Source: JALZCH01 sp036387135
GTDB lineage: Bacteria; Acidobacteriota; Blastocatellia; Pyrinomonadales; Pyrinomonadaceae
Assembly: GCA_036387135.1 (NCBI GenBank)
Contig: DASVUH010000071.1
Coordinates: forward strand, 124,001 to 188,000
DNA: 64,000 bases
Direction: 5' to 3'
Shown: positions 52,169-62,033 of the stretch, piece by piece
How the letters are laid out: each line of letters begins with the position of its first letter
Numbering within the stretch: position 1 is the first letter of the stretch
Program-made: the position numbers and the translations under genes
Notes under the pieces: model-generated
Databases searched by the model: none
What the model saw: only the letters and a program-made list of their open reading frames with translations
What the model was told of the DNA's origin: nothing

Positions 52169-52552
52169 ATGGCGGGAATTTTTGAAGTGATGATCGAGCG
52201 CAATTTTTCGAGCGCGCATCAATTGCGCGGTTATAAGGGAAAATGCGAAAACCTTCACGGGCATAATTATAAAATCGAGATTTACGCGCGCGGCGCGGAA
52301 TTGAACAACATCGGTTTGCTCGTTGATTTCGGCGATTTAAAACAGGCGGCGGACGAAATTGTCAAATATTTGGATCACAGAAATCTCAACGACCTGCCGC
52401 CGTTTGACGAAGAATTGAATCCGTCGGCGGAAAATCTCGCCCGCTACATCCTCGAATACGTCGCTTCGCGCGTTAACGACGACCGCGTGCAGGTTTACAA
52501 AGTGCGCTGCTATGAGACTCCGACCAGTGTCGCTACTTATCAGATCAATTAA
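52169..52552 (+). CDS. queD: 6-carboxy-tetrahydropterin synthase (QueD/PTPS family)
   Basis: Converts dihydroneopterin triphosphate to 6-carboxytetrahydropterin in queuosine and deazapurine synthesis; a homologous fold makes pyruvoyl-tetrahydropterin. The 127-residue protein has zinc ligands His17 ('SSAHQLR'), His30 and His32 ('ENLHGHNY'), catalytic Cys26, His70 ('LDHRNLND') and Glu116 in 'CYETPTSVATY'. It starts directly after the preceding stop codon. The other queuosine genes are not in this window. Confidence 0.94.
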   Translation: MAGIFEVMIERNFSSAHQLRGYKGKCENLHGHNYKIEIYARGAELNNIGLLVDFGDLKQAADEIVKYLDHRNLNDLPPFDEELNPSAENLARYILEYVASRVNDDRVQVYKVRCYETPTSVATYQIN

Positions 52553-52968
52553 ACTCTAAATTGTTAAAAAACTCGCTTGTGACAAATTTCTCTTGAGTTA
52601 AACGTCCGCCTGTGTTATAGTTTCTTCACTTAAACAAATCCCCCAAAATCCAGATACGACTAACTATTTGAGTCGCCGTTAATACGTTGCGCTATAGGTT
52701 TGTCTGCGATACGAATCGAGCAATTATCGGACTTAAGTTTTTCTCAAGTAATCCGCAAGCGTGCTTTGAGATGATGTTCGTATTGTTGCCGGAAGTGTTC
52801 TTAATGCCGACCTGAAGAGCGTTTATCGCTGATTGTTTTTTGCATTTGGTAAATGCAGGCGAGAATTTATAAACGCGGTTGAAGACAACAGTGACAATGA
52901 TTTGGCGGCTCGACGTAAAGCCGATTTAATTTAAATAATAAACAGTTTTTGAGGAAAGAATAAAAAAG
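52553..52968. other. Long 5' leader of the second M36 peptidase gene
   Basis: A 416-base gap. From the promoter at 52593-52621 to the ATG at 52969 there is an untranslated leader of about 340 bases, with no ORF of note. I recognise no riboswitch class. The start is preceded by GAGGAAAG. Confidence 0.5.
52593..52621 (+). promoter_or_regulatory. Sigma70-type promoter of the second M36 gene
   Basis: TTGAGT (52593-52598), a 17-base spacer and TATAGT (52616-52621). Confidence 0.65.
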
Positions 52969-55900
52969 ATGAAAACCAGTTTTCCTTTGTTGTTTGATAA
53001 ACGATGGCGCTCATTGCTCGTCGGGCTGCTCGTTCCTTGTTTGGCGGTTGTTGGTTTGAGCATTACCGGGATCACCAGAGCGGGCGAAAAAGGCGAGATT
53101 AATTCGCAGAACGGCTTGTCGCCGATTGACGACCCGAATTTTCCTAAAGAATTCGACGTTCGCGCTTTTCACGGAACTCCGCGCGAAACTAATTTAATTG
53201 ACACCCCGAACGCAACGGCGCTGCCTCAGCCGACGGCGGTTCAACTGCGCGCTCTTAAGCGTTTGGGAAATGTATTGGGCTTGTTAAAACAGGTGAGTCT
53301 GGGTGTCTTAGTAGTGGACACTGACAAACTGCGGATCAGCTATAACGGTTTGACGGCGACGCCGCGGCATATTTTTAACCGCAACGGTTACTTATCGCAG
53401 CCGAGCAATTTACCGGCGGAAACGATTGCGCTCAACTTTATTAGTCAAAACCGCGCGCTTTTCCGTTTTACCGAAAACGATTTGAACGGTTTTAAATTAA
53501 TCAGCCGCGCAGTTTCCGACACCGGGACGACGACTCTGGTTTTCAATCAACAGATTAACGGCAAAACGGTTTACCGCGGCGATGTGATGGTGAACGTCGC
53601 CAAAAACGGACAAATCATCAATGTCGGCGGCGAAAGCTATCCGAATTTGACCGTCGCCAATTCGCCGACGATTTCGGCATCGCAAGCCGTCCAAAACGCG
53701 GCGGCTGCGCTCGGCGTTAATAATTTCTCGCCGCAATCGCTCGGCAGCGCGCAGGTTTTAGTGACTTATGGGAATTTGACGCCGGAATACGTCGCGGGCG
53801 AAAAATTCAGCCGCGGCAGCTCCTTCGGCGACGACATTACCGTTTCGCAAGTGCTTTTCCCGATGGGCGCAACCGCTCGTCACGCTTACAAATTCACGCT
53901 CACAACGCCGCAATATAACGGTATGGTGTGGCAGCATTTCGTTGACGCGCAGACCGGCACGACCTTGCGCCGCCATAGCTTGACGGCTTTTCAATCTTTC
54001 GGACCTCCGGGAGGCGGCAATGGCGTCGGGCGGCGCGGAACTTATCGTCCCGACGTGCAAAATATGGTCGAGGGTTTTAACAGCGCGGGAACGGCGCAGG
54101 GCAAAACCGTTGACACAGTGCCCGCTATGCTTTCCGGTTATTTGGGTTTCGGTCGTTCGACGCGCACCGGAACGAATGCGGGCAATTATGTTTACACGGC
54201 GCCGACTTATGCAGGTAACTCTGGAGTTTTAGCTCGTGATGCCGGACGCGGATTCAGATACGGTCAGGCTGTCGGGCGCATCGAATTCGGGCTGCCGTGG
54301 AACAACAATACGCCGCGCCCGACTTTTACGCACGCCGAGCTGCCGGGACTTCTCGGACAAATCACACGCGGTTTCCCCGATGCCACCAATCCGACGAGCG
54401 CGTCGCCTTTCGGTTGGTTTTATCTTCCAACGGACAATAATCAGCCTAATTCCGAAATCACCACGTCGAATGCAAACCGCACGACTACGCGCGCGCTCGG
54501 CTACACAATATCGGCGGAAGCTGAGACGCGCAACAAGGTCAATTCCGCCAATTCGCCCGCGGGCAACGGAACTCAGCCGTTTTCGGCTGACCTGACGACG
54601 CTTCCGGGTATCGTTGAATTGCCGGACGGACGCGATCTGACTTCGGTTTATCAATCGAAATACACTGAAGGCAACAACGTATTAACTTCCGATGACCGCG
54701 CTGACGATGAGGAAACGACGCAGGGTATCAAAGGCTATTCGCCCAATCGTCAATTTACAGCCGGATATTTTGATTACCATGCCGATTATGAATACGGCAC
54801 CGCAAACGCCGCCACAAATGCGATTCCGACTAGCGCCAACCCCGACGTTTTCGGCGGGACGGTTTCGCTTTTCTACTTTAATAATGTTCTCCACGATTAC
54901 TTGTACGAGATCGGCTTTACCGAGCAGTTCTGGAATTTCCAGATGGATAATTTCGGCAAAGGAGGCGCGGGCGGCGATTATGTAATCGCGCAGGCGCAAG
55001 ACGCTTCCGGCACGGATAACGCTAATTTTTCAACGCCCGAAGACGGCACCCCGTCTAAAATGCAAATGTATCTTTTCACCGAAAGCACTTTCCGCCGTTC
55101 GGACGGATCGTTTGATTTCGACGTGGTCGCTCATGAGCTTTATCACGGCGTTTCAAATCGTTCTGCGGGCAAAGGCGGCACGGGCTGTCTCGGCATCACG
55201 CTGGTCGGCGAAGCGGGCGGAATGGGCGAAGGCTGGGGCGATTTTATCGCCGCTTCGATGACTGACGACGACGTTGCGGGCGATTTTGTCACAGGACAAT
55301 TGGACATCGGAATCCGTCGCCTGCCGATGACGAATTACCGCTGGTCTTACGGCGCGGTTGATAATCGAACGTTCGACGTGCGCCGCACAAATCCGACAAT
55401 TGGAACCACACCCGATTTGCAAAATCCAACGTCTCAAGCTAACCCGTTCGCGGTTCACTCTATTGGCGAGCTGTGGTCTTCGACGCTCTGGGATATGCGC
55501 GAGCTGCTGATTATGAAGCAAAAAGTAAACGGCGATTTTCCGGGCGTTTTCTTTGACGGAGATCGTCGTCTGGGCGGCGGCGCGACCTTTTATATCGGCG
55601 AGCGTCAGGTGACATCGAAAGACGCATTTCACCCGATTAATTATCGCCCGGAATTTAATTCGACTGTTCCGGCGACACCGCCGAACACACTGCCGGTTCC
55701 TAATATTCTGCCCGAACATTTTGTTCGTCCCGGTTTGATTGCAGCGGAAAACGCCGCCAATCCGAATCGCAACGGAGAGTTGGCGACGGCTGTCGCCAAT
55801 GCCGGACGGCTCGCCGACCGGCTTGTTCTGCGCGGCTTGCAGCTTGCTCCGTGCAATCCGTCGTTTGTCGAAATGCGCGACTCGATTCTCGCGGCTGACC

Positions 55901-58515
55901 GCGAAATTACGGGCGGCGAAAACCAGGCAATTATCTGGCGCGTATTCGCCAGCCACGGCGTCGGCGAGGAAGCTCGCTCGACCGGCGGCACAGGCGGCAC
56001 TGACGCCAACGGCGCAGCGCAAAGCGCGCCGACAGTTGTTGAAAACTTTGACGTTCCGGTTGATGTCGAAGAGTGTGAAACGGCAGGACCGCTTCCGGCA
56101 CCGACGTTCGTTTTGGCAAACAACGCGGCAAATTCGGTAACCGTCACGATTACAGCGCAAGCGGGCGCGGCGCAATACGTCATTGCACGCAGCTCAAATC
56201 AAAACGGACCGTTTACGACAATTGCGACCATTCCGGGTAATCAAACGACTTACACGGATACGGATAACGGCGATAACCTGACTTTGGTTAAAGATAAAAC
56301 TTATTATTATCAGGTGCGCTCGGCGCGCAATTCGCTCTGCGTCGGCGTCGCGTCCGTTAACTCTGTAACAATCAACATCGGCAATCCGCCGAATCCGGCT
56401 CCGGTTTTCTCAGGCGCGGCGACGGTCGTTGATCCGCGTCAAAACAATAAACTAATCATAAATTGGTCGCCGGCAACGTCGCTCAATCCGACCGCCGACA
56501 TCGTTTACGACATTTATCGCGTCAGTTCGATTACTACGCCAAATGGCGGTCAAGCAGATAGCACCACCGCTCCGACGTTCGCGCCGACAGCCGCTAACCG
56601 CATCACGCCGGAAGCGGGCATCACCGGAACCTCGTACACCGACACCAATTCAACGCTCGGACTGACGCTCGGACAAGTGTATTACTACATTGTTCAGGCT
56701 CGCGACAAAAACAACAATAAAAAAGACACGTTCAACACCGGCAACACCGCTGCAAAATTCAGCGCGCCGACATCAAACGCGGTTACGGCAACGCCGTTTG
56801 CAATTGAAAATTTTGAAAACGCGACCGCCAATATTCGGTTCGCTCCGCCTCTGACGGATCAGGCGACCGCGAATAACACGACGCCCATCTGGCAGCGATT
56901 AACCGGCGCTCAAATGCTGGCGGAGCAATCGCTTGCGCAAACGGCTGTGATGTTTGCGCCGAACATTGACGTTTTGCCGGAAACGGGCGGCGGAAACAGC
57001 GATTTTTCAGCAATCGTCGGACCGTTGACGCTTTCGCCGACGTCGGTGCTTGAATTCGATTCGCGTTTCGTCACCGAATTCGGGTTTGACGGCGGCGTGA
57101 TGGAAGTCGCGCTCGGCGCGCCTGCCTTTAATTCGCAGGTCTATCCCGACAACGCGACGACTTACGACCTGAATTATTTCCTTATTGAAAACGGGTATCT
57201 CGGGAAATTGGACGGCACGCTCGCGGGTCCCGTTATTCTCTCGACGCTGCAAGGTCGTTACGCCTTCACCGGAACGAGAGACACCAAGCGGGTTCGCGCC
57301 GCGCTCGGCAACTTTGCTCCTGGCGGACAACTAAACCCGACAAATCAGTCGGTTTATCTACGATTTCGGATGACTTCAGACCTCGGAACGTCGCCGGGCG
57401 CGGGCAGCGGCTGGTATATTGATAATCTTGTCATCAATAATTACAATCCGAGCCTCGATATAGCCGGTGTTGTCCGTTACGGAACTGATTCACAGAAACT
57501 TGTGCCGGACGTGTCCGTAGCAGTCACTTCAGGCTCACCTTCCGTTTCTGCTACGACAAATGCGGCGGGAGCTTACTTGCTGACAGGCTTAACGGCAGGC
57601 GAAGATTACACGGTTACTCCGACAAAAACCGGAGACGCAAACGGCATCTCTCCGTTTGACGCGACGCTCATCTTGCGTCACGTTGCTGCCAACGGAGCGG
57701 GACCGAATGCCTTAAACCCAAATCAACAAAGGGCTGCCGACACAAGCGCCGATGGAAACATTACTCCTTTTGATGCAACGCTGATTTTGCGTTATGTGGC
57801 GGGAAACGGATCAAATGCCAATACCGGACAAACCGGCAATTGGAAGTTCGATCCGGTCTCTAAGCCATATCAAGACTTAAGCGGCTCGTTCTTAAACGAG
57901 AACTACACCGCTATACTGCTCGGCGATATTAATGGAAGCTGGACGCCAACCAATTCCCCTCCGACTGAAGCTGAGGAATCGGCTCGCTTGGAACAAGGCG
58001 AAACTATTGCCGTTGCGCGCCGGGTGAAAACCGACATTCAGGCGGAAACGGACGGCGCGCCAATGCAAGTGTCGCTCCCGACCGACATTTCCGCCGCGCC
58101 CGGCGACACTGTGATAATTCCGATTATGGTTGCTAGTGAAGCAAAAACGCGGATTTCCGGTTATGCGGTTGATGTCGAGTTCGATCCGAACGTGTTACGC
58201 CCGGATTTTGCAAATCCGGTGGACACAAGCGACACGCTGACGACGAGCAGCTTTTCCGTATCCGCCGACGCCCTAACCGCCGACAACCGGATCGGCATCT
58301 CGGCTGCGGGCGGCGCGGCGCTTGTTAAAGGTTCGGGCACGCTCGTTAAGCTGCGGTTTAAGGTTGTCGGAACGCCAAACAACGCTTCGAGCAGCACAGC
58401 TTTAACGCGGACTCGGTTGATGTTTGAGGACACGAGCGGCAGACAAGTCGCGGCGACAGCCAGCGACGGATTATTCACAATGACACCGCGAGCAATCGGA
58501 ACTAAACGCAGTTAA
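52969..58515 (+). CDS. Giant secreted M36 metallopeptidase with FnIII, dockerin-like and cohesin-like modules
   Basis: An 1,848-residue protein. A signal peptide (about 14-40) and FTP-type propeptide ('TTLVFNQQINGKTVYRGDVMVNV', 'YPNLTVANSPTISASQAVQNAA') precede the M36 catalytic domain, with HELYH at 722-726 and 'GGMGEGWGDFIAASM'. Two FnIII-like domains (about 1044-1250) and a lectin/MAM-like sandwich (about 1276-1490) follow. Next come a carboxypeptidase-regulatory-like segment, a pair of dockerin-like repeats ('GDANGISPFDATLILRHV', 1555-; 'TSADGNITPFDATLILRYV', 1592-) and a cohesin-like domain (about 1687-1835, 'SAAPGDTVIIPIMVAS', 'GYAVDVEFDPNVLRP'). Dockerin and cohesin on one chain could mediate self-assembly or attachment (inference). 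Confidence 0.92.
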   Translation: MKTSFPLLFDKRWRSLLVGLLVPCLAVVGLSITGITRAGEKGEINSQNGLSPIDDPNFPKEFDVRAFHGTPRETNLIDTPNATALPQPTAVQLRALKRLGNVLGLLKQVSLGVLVVDTDKLRISYNGLTATPRHIFNRNGYLSQPSNLPAETIALNFISQNRALFRFTENDLNGFKLISRAVSDTGTTTLVFNQQINGKTVYRGDVMVNVAKNGQIINVGGESYPNLTVANSPTISASQAVQNAAAALGVNNFSPQSLGSAQVLVTYGNLTPEYVAGEKFSRGSSFGDDITVSQVLFPMGATARHAYKFTLTTPQYNGMVWQHFVDAQTGTTLRRHSLTAFQSFGPPGGGNGVGRRGTYRPDVQNMVEGFNSAGTAQGKTVDTVPAMLSGYLGFGRSTRTGTNAGNYVYTAPTYAGNSGVLARDAGRGFRYGQAVGRIEFGLPWNNNTPRPTFTHAELPGLLGQITRGFPDATNPTSASPFGWFYLPTDNNQPNSEITTSNANRTTTRALGYTISAEAETRNKVNSANSPAGNGTQPFSADLTTLPGIVELPDGRDLTSVYQSKYTEGNNVLTSDDRADDEETTQGIKGYSPNRQFTAGYFDYHADYEYGTANAATNAIPTSANPDVFGGTVSLFYFNNVLHDYLYEIGFTEQFWNFQMDNFGKGGAGGDYVIAQAQDASGTDNANFSTPEDGTPSKMQMYLFTESTFRRSDGSFDFDVVAHELYHGVSNRSAGKGGTGCLGITLVGEAGGMGEGWGDFIAASMTDDDVAGDFVTGQLDIGIRRLPMTNYRWSYGAVDNRTFDVRRTNPTIGTTPDLQNPTSQANPFAVHSIGELWSSTLWDMRELLIMKQKVNGDFPGVFFDGDRRLGGGATFYIGERQVTSKDAFHPINYRPEFNSTVPATPPNTLPVPNILPEHFVRPGLIAAENAANPNRNGELATAVANAGRLADRLVLRGLQLAPCNPSFVEMRDSILAADREITGGENQAIIWRVFASHGVGEEARSTGGTGGTDANGAAQSAPTVVENFDVPVDVEECETAGPLPAPTFVLANNAANSVTVTITAQAGAAQYVIARSSNQNGPFTTIATIPGNQTTYTDTDNGDNLTLVKDKTYYYQVRSARNSLCVGVASVNSVTINIGNPPNPAPVFSGAATVVDPRQNNKLIINWSPATSLNPTADIVYDIYRVSSITTPNGGQADSTTAPTFAPTAANRITPEAGITGTSYTDTNSTLGLTLGQVYYYIVQARDKNNNKKDTFNTGNTAAKFSAPTSNAVTATPFAIENFENATANIRFAPPLTDQATANNTTPIWQRLTGAQMLAEQSLAQTAVMFAPNIDVLPETGGGNSDFSAIVGPLTLSPTSVLEFDSRFVTEFGFDGGVMEVALGAPAFNSQVYPDNATTYDLNYFLIENGYLGKLDGTLAGPVILSTLQGRYAFTGTRDTKRVRAALGNFAPGGQLNPTNQSVYLRFRMTSDLGTSPGAGSGWYIDNLVINNYNPSLDIAGVVRYGTDSQKLVPDVSVAVTSGSPSVSATTNAAGAYLLTGLTAGEDYTVTPTKTGDANGISPFDATLILRHVAANGAGPNALNPNQQRAADTSADGNITPFDATLILRYVAGNGSNANTGQTGNWKFDPVSKPYQDLSGSFLNENYTAILLGDINGSWTPTNSPPTEAEESARLEQGETIAVARRVKTDIQAETDGAPMQVSLPTDISAAPGDTVIIPIMVASEAKTRISGYAVDVEFDPNVLRPDFANPVDTSDTLTTSSFSVSADALTADNRIGISAAGGAALVKGSGTLVKLRFKVVGTPNNASSSTALTRTRLMFEDTSGRQVAATASDGLFTMTPRAIGTKRS

Positions 58516-58539
58516 GAGGCTTTAAGTGAAGCTGAATTT

Positions 58540-58605
58540 GACCGCCAGGCAGTTACGAAGAATTCATTCAGCAATGTTTTCTTCGCTCTGCCTGGCGGTT
58601 TTGTT
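58540..58605 (+). terminator. Rho-independent terminator of the M36 gene
   Basis: ACCGCCAGGCAG (58541-58552) pairs with CTGCCTGGCGGT (58588-58599), and inner GAAGAA/TTCTTC extends the stem. T-rich sequence follows. Confidence 0.75.
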
Positions 58606-58778
58606 TCCAAAATTATTTTGCTTCGCAGCATTTTATACGGAAATAAAAAAGCGGATGTAACGCCGTCCCTTCAGCGTTACATTTAATACACTTATCTTTT
58701 TATTTTCGTATAAAATCACAAATTGGTTTACCGAAGAAAAACTGGCAAATACCGAATTCGTATGAATTATATAAAAAG

Positions 58779-58807
58779 TTGACGCTAACGGGTTTAGCTT
58801 ATAAAGT
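58779..58807 (+). promoter_or_regulatory. Sigma70-type promoter of the TonB receptor gene
   Basis: TTGACG (58779-58784), a 17-base spacer and TAAAGT (58802-58807), about 50 bases before the ATG. Confidence 0.6.
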
Positions 58808-58858
58808 TAGATTGTTCTCCGAGCAAATATTGTAGATTTAAGTTAATTGATTTCTTTT

Positions 58859-61573
58859 ATGAAAAACGCAATTTTTATTTCAATCGCGCTCATCATTCTT
58901 TTATCCGTCGCCGGAATGGCGCAAACAACAAACCGAATTTACGGCACCGTAAAAGACCCGAATGGAGCATCGCTGCCTTCGGCGACTGTTGTTTTGAGCA
59001 ATAAAACCATTCAAACCGACCGCACCGCGAGCACGGATCCTAACGGAAATTTTGTTTTTGAAACGGTCGCGCCGGGTAATTACGTATTGCGCGTTTCCGC
59101 TCAGGGTTTTTCGCAGTTGACGCTGCCCGTTCAACTCAAAGCGGGCGAGGCGAAATCTTTTGATGTAACGCTCGCCATCGAACAGCCGCAGGCGGTCGTG
59201 ACTGCTGAAATCGGCAATGTCGTCGAGCGGCAAAACGTCCCGCAGGCGGTCAATCTCATCGGTGAGCAGAGAATCATGGAACGAGCCGAATCCGTTCTGG
59301 CGCAAGCCGCACAAGAAGAAGCGGGCGTTAATTTGCAGCGCACCAGTCCGACCATCGGCAGTATTTTCGTGCGTGGACTTGTCGGCGGCAAAGTCAATGT
59401 TTTCGTGGACGGCGTGCGTTTTACGACGGGAGCGCAGCGCGGCGGAATCAATACGTTTTTCAATCTCAACGAGCCGACCGGGCTGCAATCAATCGAGATT
59501 TTGCGCGGTTCCAGCAGCGGCGTCTACGGCTCGGACGCGCTCGGCGGGACTGTCAGCTTAATCACCAAAAATCCGGTTCTCGGAGACAAAACGCCCGAAT
59601 TTCACGGAGAATTTAACACCAATTTTAACAGCGCCGACCGCTCTTTCGGCGGCTCGACTCTGTTTAGCTACGGCACGCAGCGGCTCGGTGGTTATGTCAA
59701 TCTTGCCGCGCGGCGCATCAACACTATGCGTCCGGCGCGCGGGATTGATACGCATTCGGCGATAACTCGCTTTTTGGGTTTGCCGTCAAACATTACAGGC
59801 AAGGAACGTTTGCCCGACACCGCTTTTACACAATACGGCGGCTCGGCGCGGCTCAATTTCTCGCCGCGCGAAGACCAGCAATTTGTTTTCAGTTATCAGC
59901 GCAGTCAGCAGGACGGCGGAAAGCGCTATGACCAACTGCTCGGCGGCGACGGCAATTTAATCGCCGATTTACGCAACTTGATGCTTGATTTCGGCTATGT
60001 CCGCTACGTTAAGCAAAAATTTCTCGGTTTCGACAGCGTGAATTTAACGGCTTCCGTCAACAGCCAGCGCGAAGAGCGCGTTAATCAAGGCGGACAAGGC
60101 GATCCGTTCGGCGGAATTACACACCAATACGAGCGAACGACCGCTACAGGTTTTTCGTTTTTCCTCGATAAAAATTTGCCGTACAGAAATTCGTTTCTTT
60201 TCGGCGGCGACATTTACCGCGAAAAAGTCAATTCTCCGGCTTACACCTTGAATCCGGGCACAAACGTTGCCACACTTTCCCGCCCGCGCATTCCCGACAA
60301 TTCACGCTACATTTTGGGCGGCGCTTTCGTGCAAAACGCATGGCAGGCAATTCCCGACCGTTTGAGAATTTCCGGTTCTCTGCGTTATAACGTAGCGAGC
60401 TACAAAGTCCGCGCAGCGGATAGCCCGGTCGTTGCCGGTCTTAGATTGTGGAACGATGACAGCCTGCGCGTCGGAGATTTTTCTGGACGAATCGGTGCTG
60501 TCGTTAGAGTCGTTGACCAATTTCGTGTCGCCGCCAGCTACGCTCGCGGCTTTCGCGCGCCGAATATCACCGATTTGGGAACTCTAGGATTAACCGGCGA
60601 TGGTTTTGAAGTTGATTACACGGCGGCTAACAATTTGGGCGGAATAATCGGAACGAACGCCGGAAACGATGCGGTTTCGACCGGAATTCCCGTTTCCCGC
60701 CAGCGTTCCGAAATTACGGATAACTACGATTTGAGCCTGCGCTACGGCAATCGCCGATTTGAAACCGAAGCCACTGTTTTTCTAATTGATTTCCGCGACT
60801 CGATCACCAAACAAGCGCTGATTTTGCCGCAAGGCGCGGTCGGCAGATTTTTGGGCGACCAGCCTATCACGAGCCAGCTCGCCAACGGAGTCGTTTTCGT
60901 GCCGCTTTCGACAGCTCCGGTTTTGGTGCGATCAAATTTCTCCCAAGCCCAAATTTACGGTTTTGAATACGAGTTGGAAGCGCGTTTGACTAATCAATTA
61001 AAGTTCACCGGCAATTACACTTATATTCGGGCAAAAGACAAGGCGACTGGTTTGCCGCCGAATATCGAAGGTGGAACTCCGCCCCCGACCGCATTTTTGA
61101 GCTTGCGGTATGATCCGGCTGGAAAGCCATTTTGGGTTGAGTTTTATTCGACGCTCGCTTCGCGTCAAGATCGTTTATCTTCGCTCGATCTGTCGGACAG
61201 AAGAACCGGGGCGACCCGCTCGCGAGCGCAAATCGCGAATTTCATCCGGCGGGGCGCGTGCGTTCGCGGTTTATCGGTCAACACAAGCGGAACCGGCTGC
61301 GGCAATGCTGCGGGAAATTATATTTTGATTCCTACGGGCGAAACTATCACTCAAGTGCAAAATCGAGTTCTCGGCACAGCCAACGCTTTGCCGCTCTTCA
61401 CAGCTTTGCCCGGCTATGGAATCATCAACTTGCGCGGCGCAATTCGTTACGGCGAGAACTCGCAGATTTTTCTGGCGTTTGAAAACATTTTAGACCAGCC
61501 CTACCGCAACCCGAGCTGGGGCGTTGACGGACCGGGACGCAGCGTAACGGTTCGTTATCAATACAAATTTTAA
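58859..61573 (+). CDS. TonB-dependent outer-membrane receptor with N-terminal carboxypeptidase-regulatory domain
   Basis: A 904-residue receptor from ATG 58859. A signal peptide (cleavage near GMAQ) leads to a carboxypeptidase-regulatory-like domain ('IYGTVKDPNGASLPSATVVLSN', about 25-110). The plug domain shows 'VFVDGVRF' and 'GLQSIEILRGSSSGVYGSDALGGTVSLITKNP'. The barrel contains 'ASYARGFRAPNITDLG', 'YGFEYELEARLTNQLKFTGNYTYI' and 'LAFENILDQPYRNPSWG', and ends in VRYQYKF with the terminal Phe expected for outer-membrane insertion. The plug resembles the heme/vitamin-type group, but the ligand cannot be assigned. Uptake of peptides or metal released by the neighbouring proteases is possible but only inferred. 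Confidence 0.94.
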   Translation: MKNAIFISIALIILLSVAGMAQTTNRIYGTVKDPNGASLPSATVVLSNKTIQTDRTASTDPNGNFVFETVAPGNYVLRVSAQGFSQLTLPVQLKAGEAKSFDVTLAIEQPQAVVTAEIGNVVERQNVPQAVNLIGEQRIMERAESVLAQAAQEEAGVNLQRTSPTIGSIFVRGLVGGKVNVFVDGVRFTTGAQRGGINTFFNLNEPTGLQSIEILRGSSSGVYGSDALGGTVSLITKNPVLGDKTPEFHGEFNTNFNSADRSFGGSTLFSYGTQRLGGYVNLAARRINTMRPARGIDTHSAITRFLGLPSNITGKERLPDTAFTQYGGSARLNFSPREDQQFVFSYQRSQQDGGKRYDQLLGGDGNLIADLRNLMLDFGYVRYVKQKFLGFDSVNLTASVNSQREERVNQGGQGDPFGGITHQYERTTATGFSFFLDKNLPYRNSFLFGGDIYREKVNSPAYTLNPGTNVATLSRPRIPDNSRYILGGAFVQNAWQAIPDRLRISGSLRYNVASYKVRAADSPVVAGLRLWNDDSLRVGDFSGRIGAVVRVVDQFRVAASYARGFRAPNITDLGTLGLTGDGFEVDYTAANNLGGIIGTNAGNDAVSTGIPVSRQRSEITDNYDLSLRYGNRRFETEATVFLIDFRDSITKQALILPQGAVGRFLGDQPITSQLANGVVFVPLSTAPVLVRSNFSQAQIYGFEYELEARLTNQLKFTGNYTYIRAKDKATGLPPNIEGGTPPPTAFLSLRYDPAGKPFWVEFYSTLASRQDRLSSLDLSDRRTGATRSRAQIANFIRRGACVRGLSVNTSGTGCGNAAGNYILIPTGETITQVQNRVLGTANALPLFTALPGYGIINLRGAIRYGENSQIFLAFENILDQPYRNPSWGVDGPGRSVTVRYQYKF

Positions 61574-61601
61574 AAAAATAGCGACGTGAAAAGGAAACTT
61601 C

Positions 61602-62033
61602 GTGGAAAACCTAGACGCTTATTTAGATAAATTTAGTGAAAGCGGCAGGCGTATATTAGAAGGTGCGCTCGACGAAACGCGCCGACGCGAGCAGAATCAT
61701 ATTTCACCCGAACATATTTTGTATATGTTGATGACAGAAGAAACCGATTTGTTTGATTCAACAATGCGCAATCTTTCATTCGACCCGCAGGAAGTTCGAC
61801 TTGCCATTGAAAAACGACTTGAAAATAGCTATCGGTATATAGGCAAAGGTTTTCGCATCGCGCCTGAAACAACCGAAATTTTCAAATATTCGATAGACCA
61901 AGCGCGTTCAAAAGGTCGTCGAACTATCGAAGCCAGAGATTTGTGCTTTGTTTTTGCCACCGATAAATATAAGTTGTTGGACGATATTTTGAAGAATCCT
62001 GAAGGTCAGGATTCTGCGTTTGGAAATCGTTAA
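61602..62033 (+). CDS. Stand-alone Clp N-domain protein
   Basis: A 143-residue protein starting at GTG with AAAAGGAAA upstream. It is one Clp repeat N-domain: 'FSESGRRILEGALDETRRREQNHISPEHILYMLMTEE' then 'IAPETTEIFKYSIDQARSKGRRTIEARDLCFVF', the two helical repeats found at the N-terminus of ClpA/ClpB/ClpC. It lacks any AAA+ module, so it could be an adaptor, decoy or substrate-recognition partner for a Clp ATPase encoded elsewhere. It is 28 bases after the TonB receptor gene. Confidence 0.85.
   Translation: MENLDAYLDKFSESGRRILEGALDETRRREQNHISPEHILYMLMTEETDLFDSTMRNLSFDPQEVRLAIEKRLENSYRYIGKGFRIAPETTEIFKYSIDQARSKGRRTIEARDLCFVFATDKYKLLDDILKNPEGQDSAFGNR

Larger units (their letters stand above)
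58516..58858. other. Intergenic region with terminator, hairpin and promoter
   Basis: A 343-base gap. It holds the terminator of the M36 gene, a 9-bp inverted repeat ATGTAACGC/GCGTTACAT (58655-58663, 58674-58682) and a promoter at 58779-58807. No cobalamin or other riboswitch consensus was recognised upstream of the receptor. Confidence 0.55.

Noticed and set aside
55153..56175. 340-codon minus-strand ORF opposite the second M36 gene
   Set aside because: Arg/Cys-rich antisense shadow of a clearly coding plus-strand frame.
58650..58690. Riboswitch upstream of the TonB receptor
   Set aside because: Only a simple 9-bp inverted repeat is present; no cobalamin or other known riboswitch consensus was recognised.
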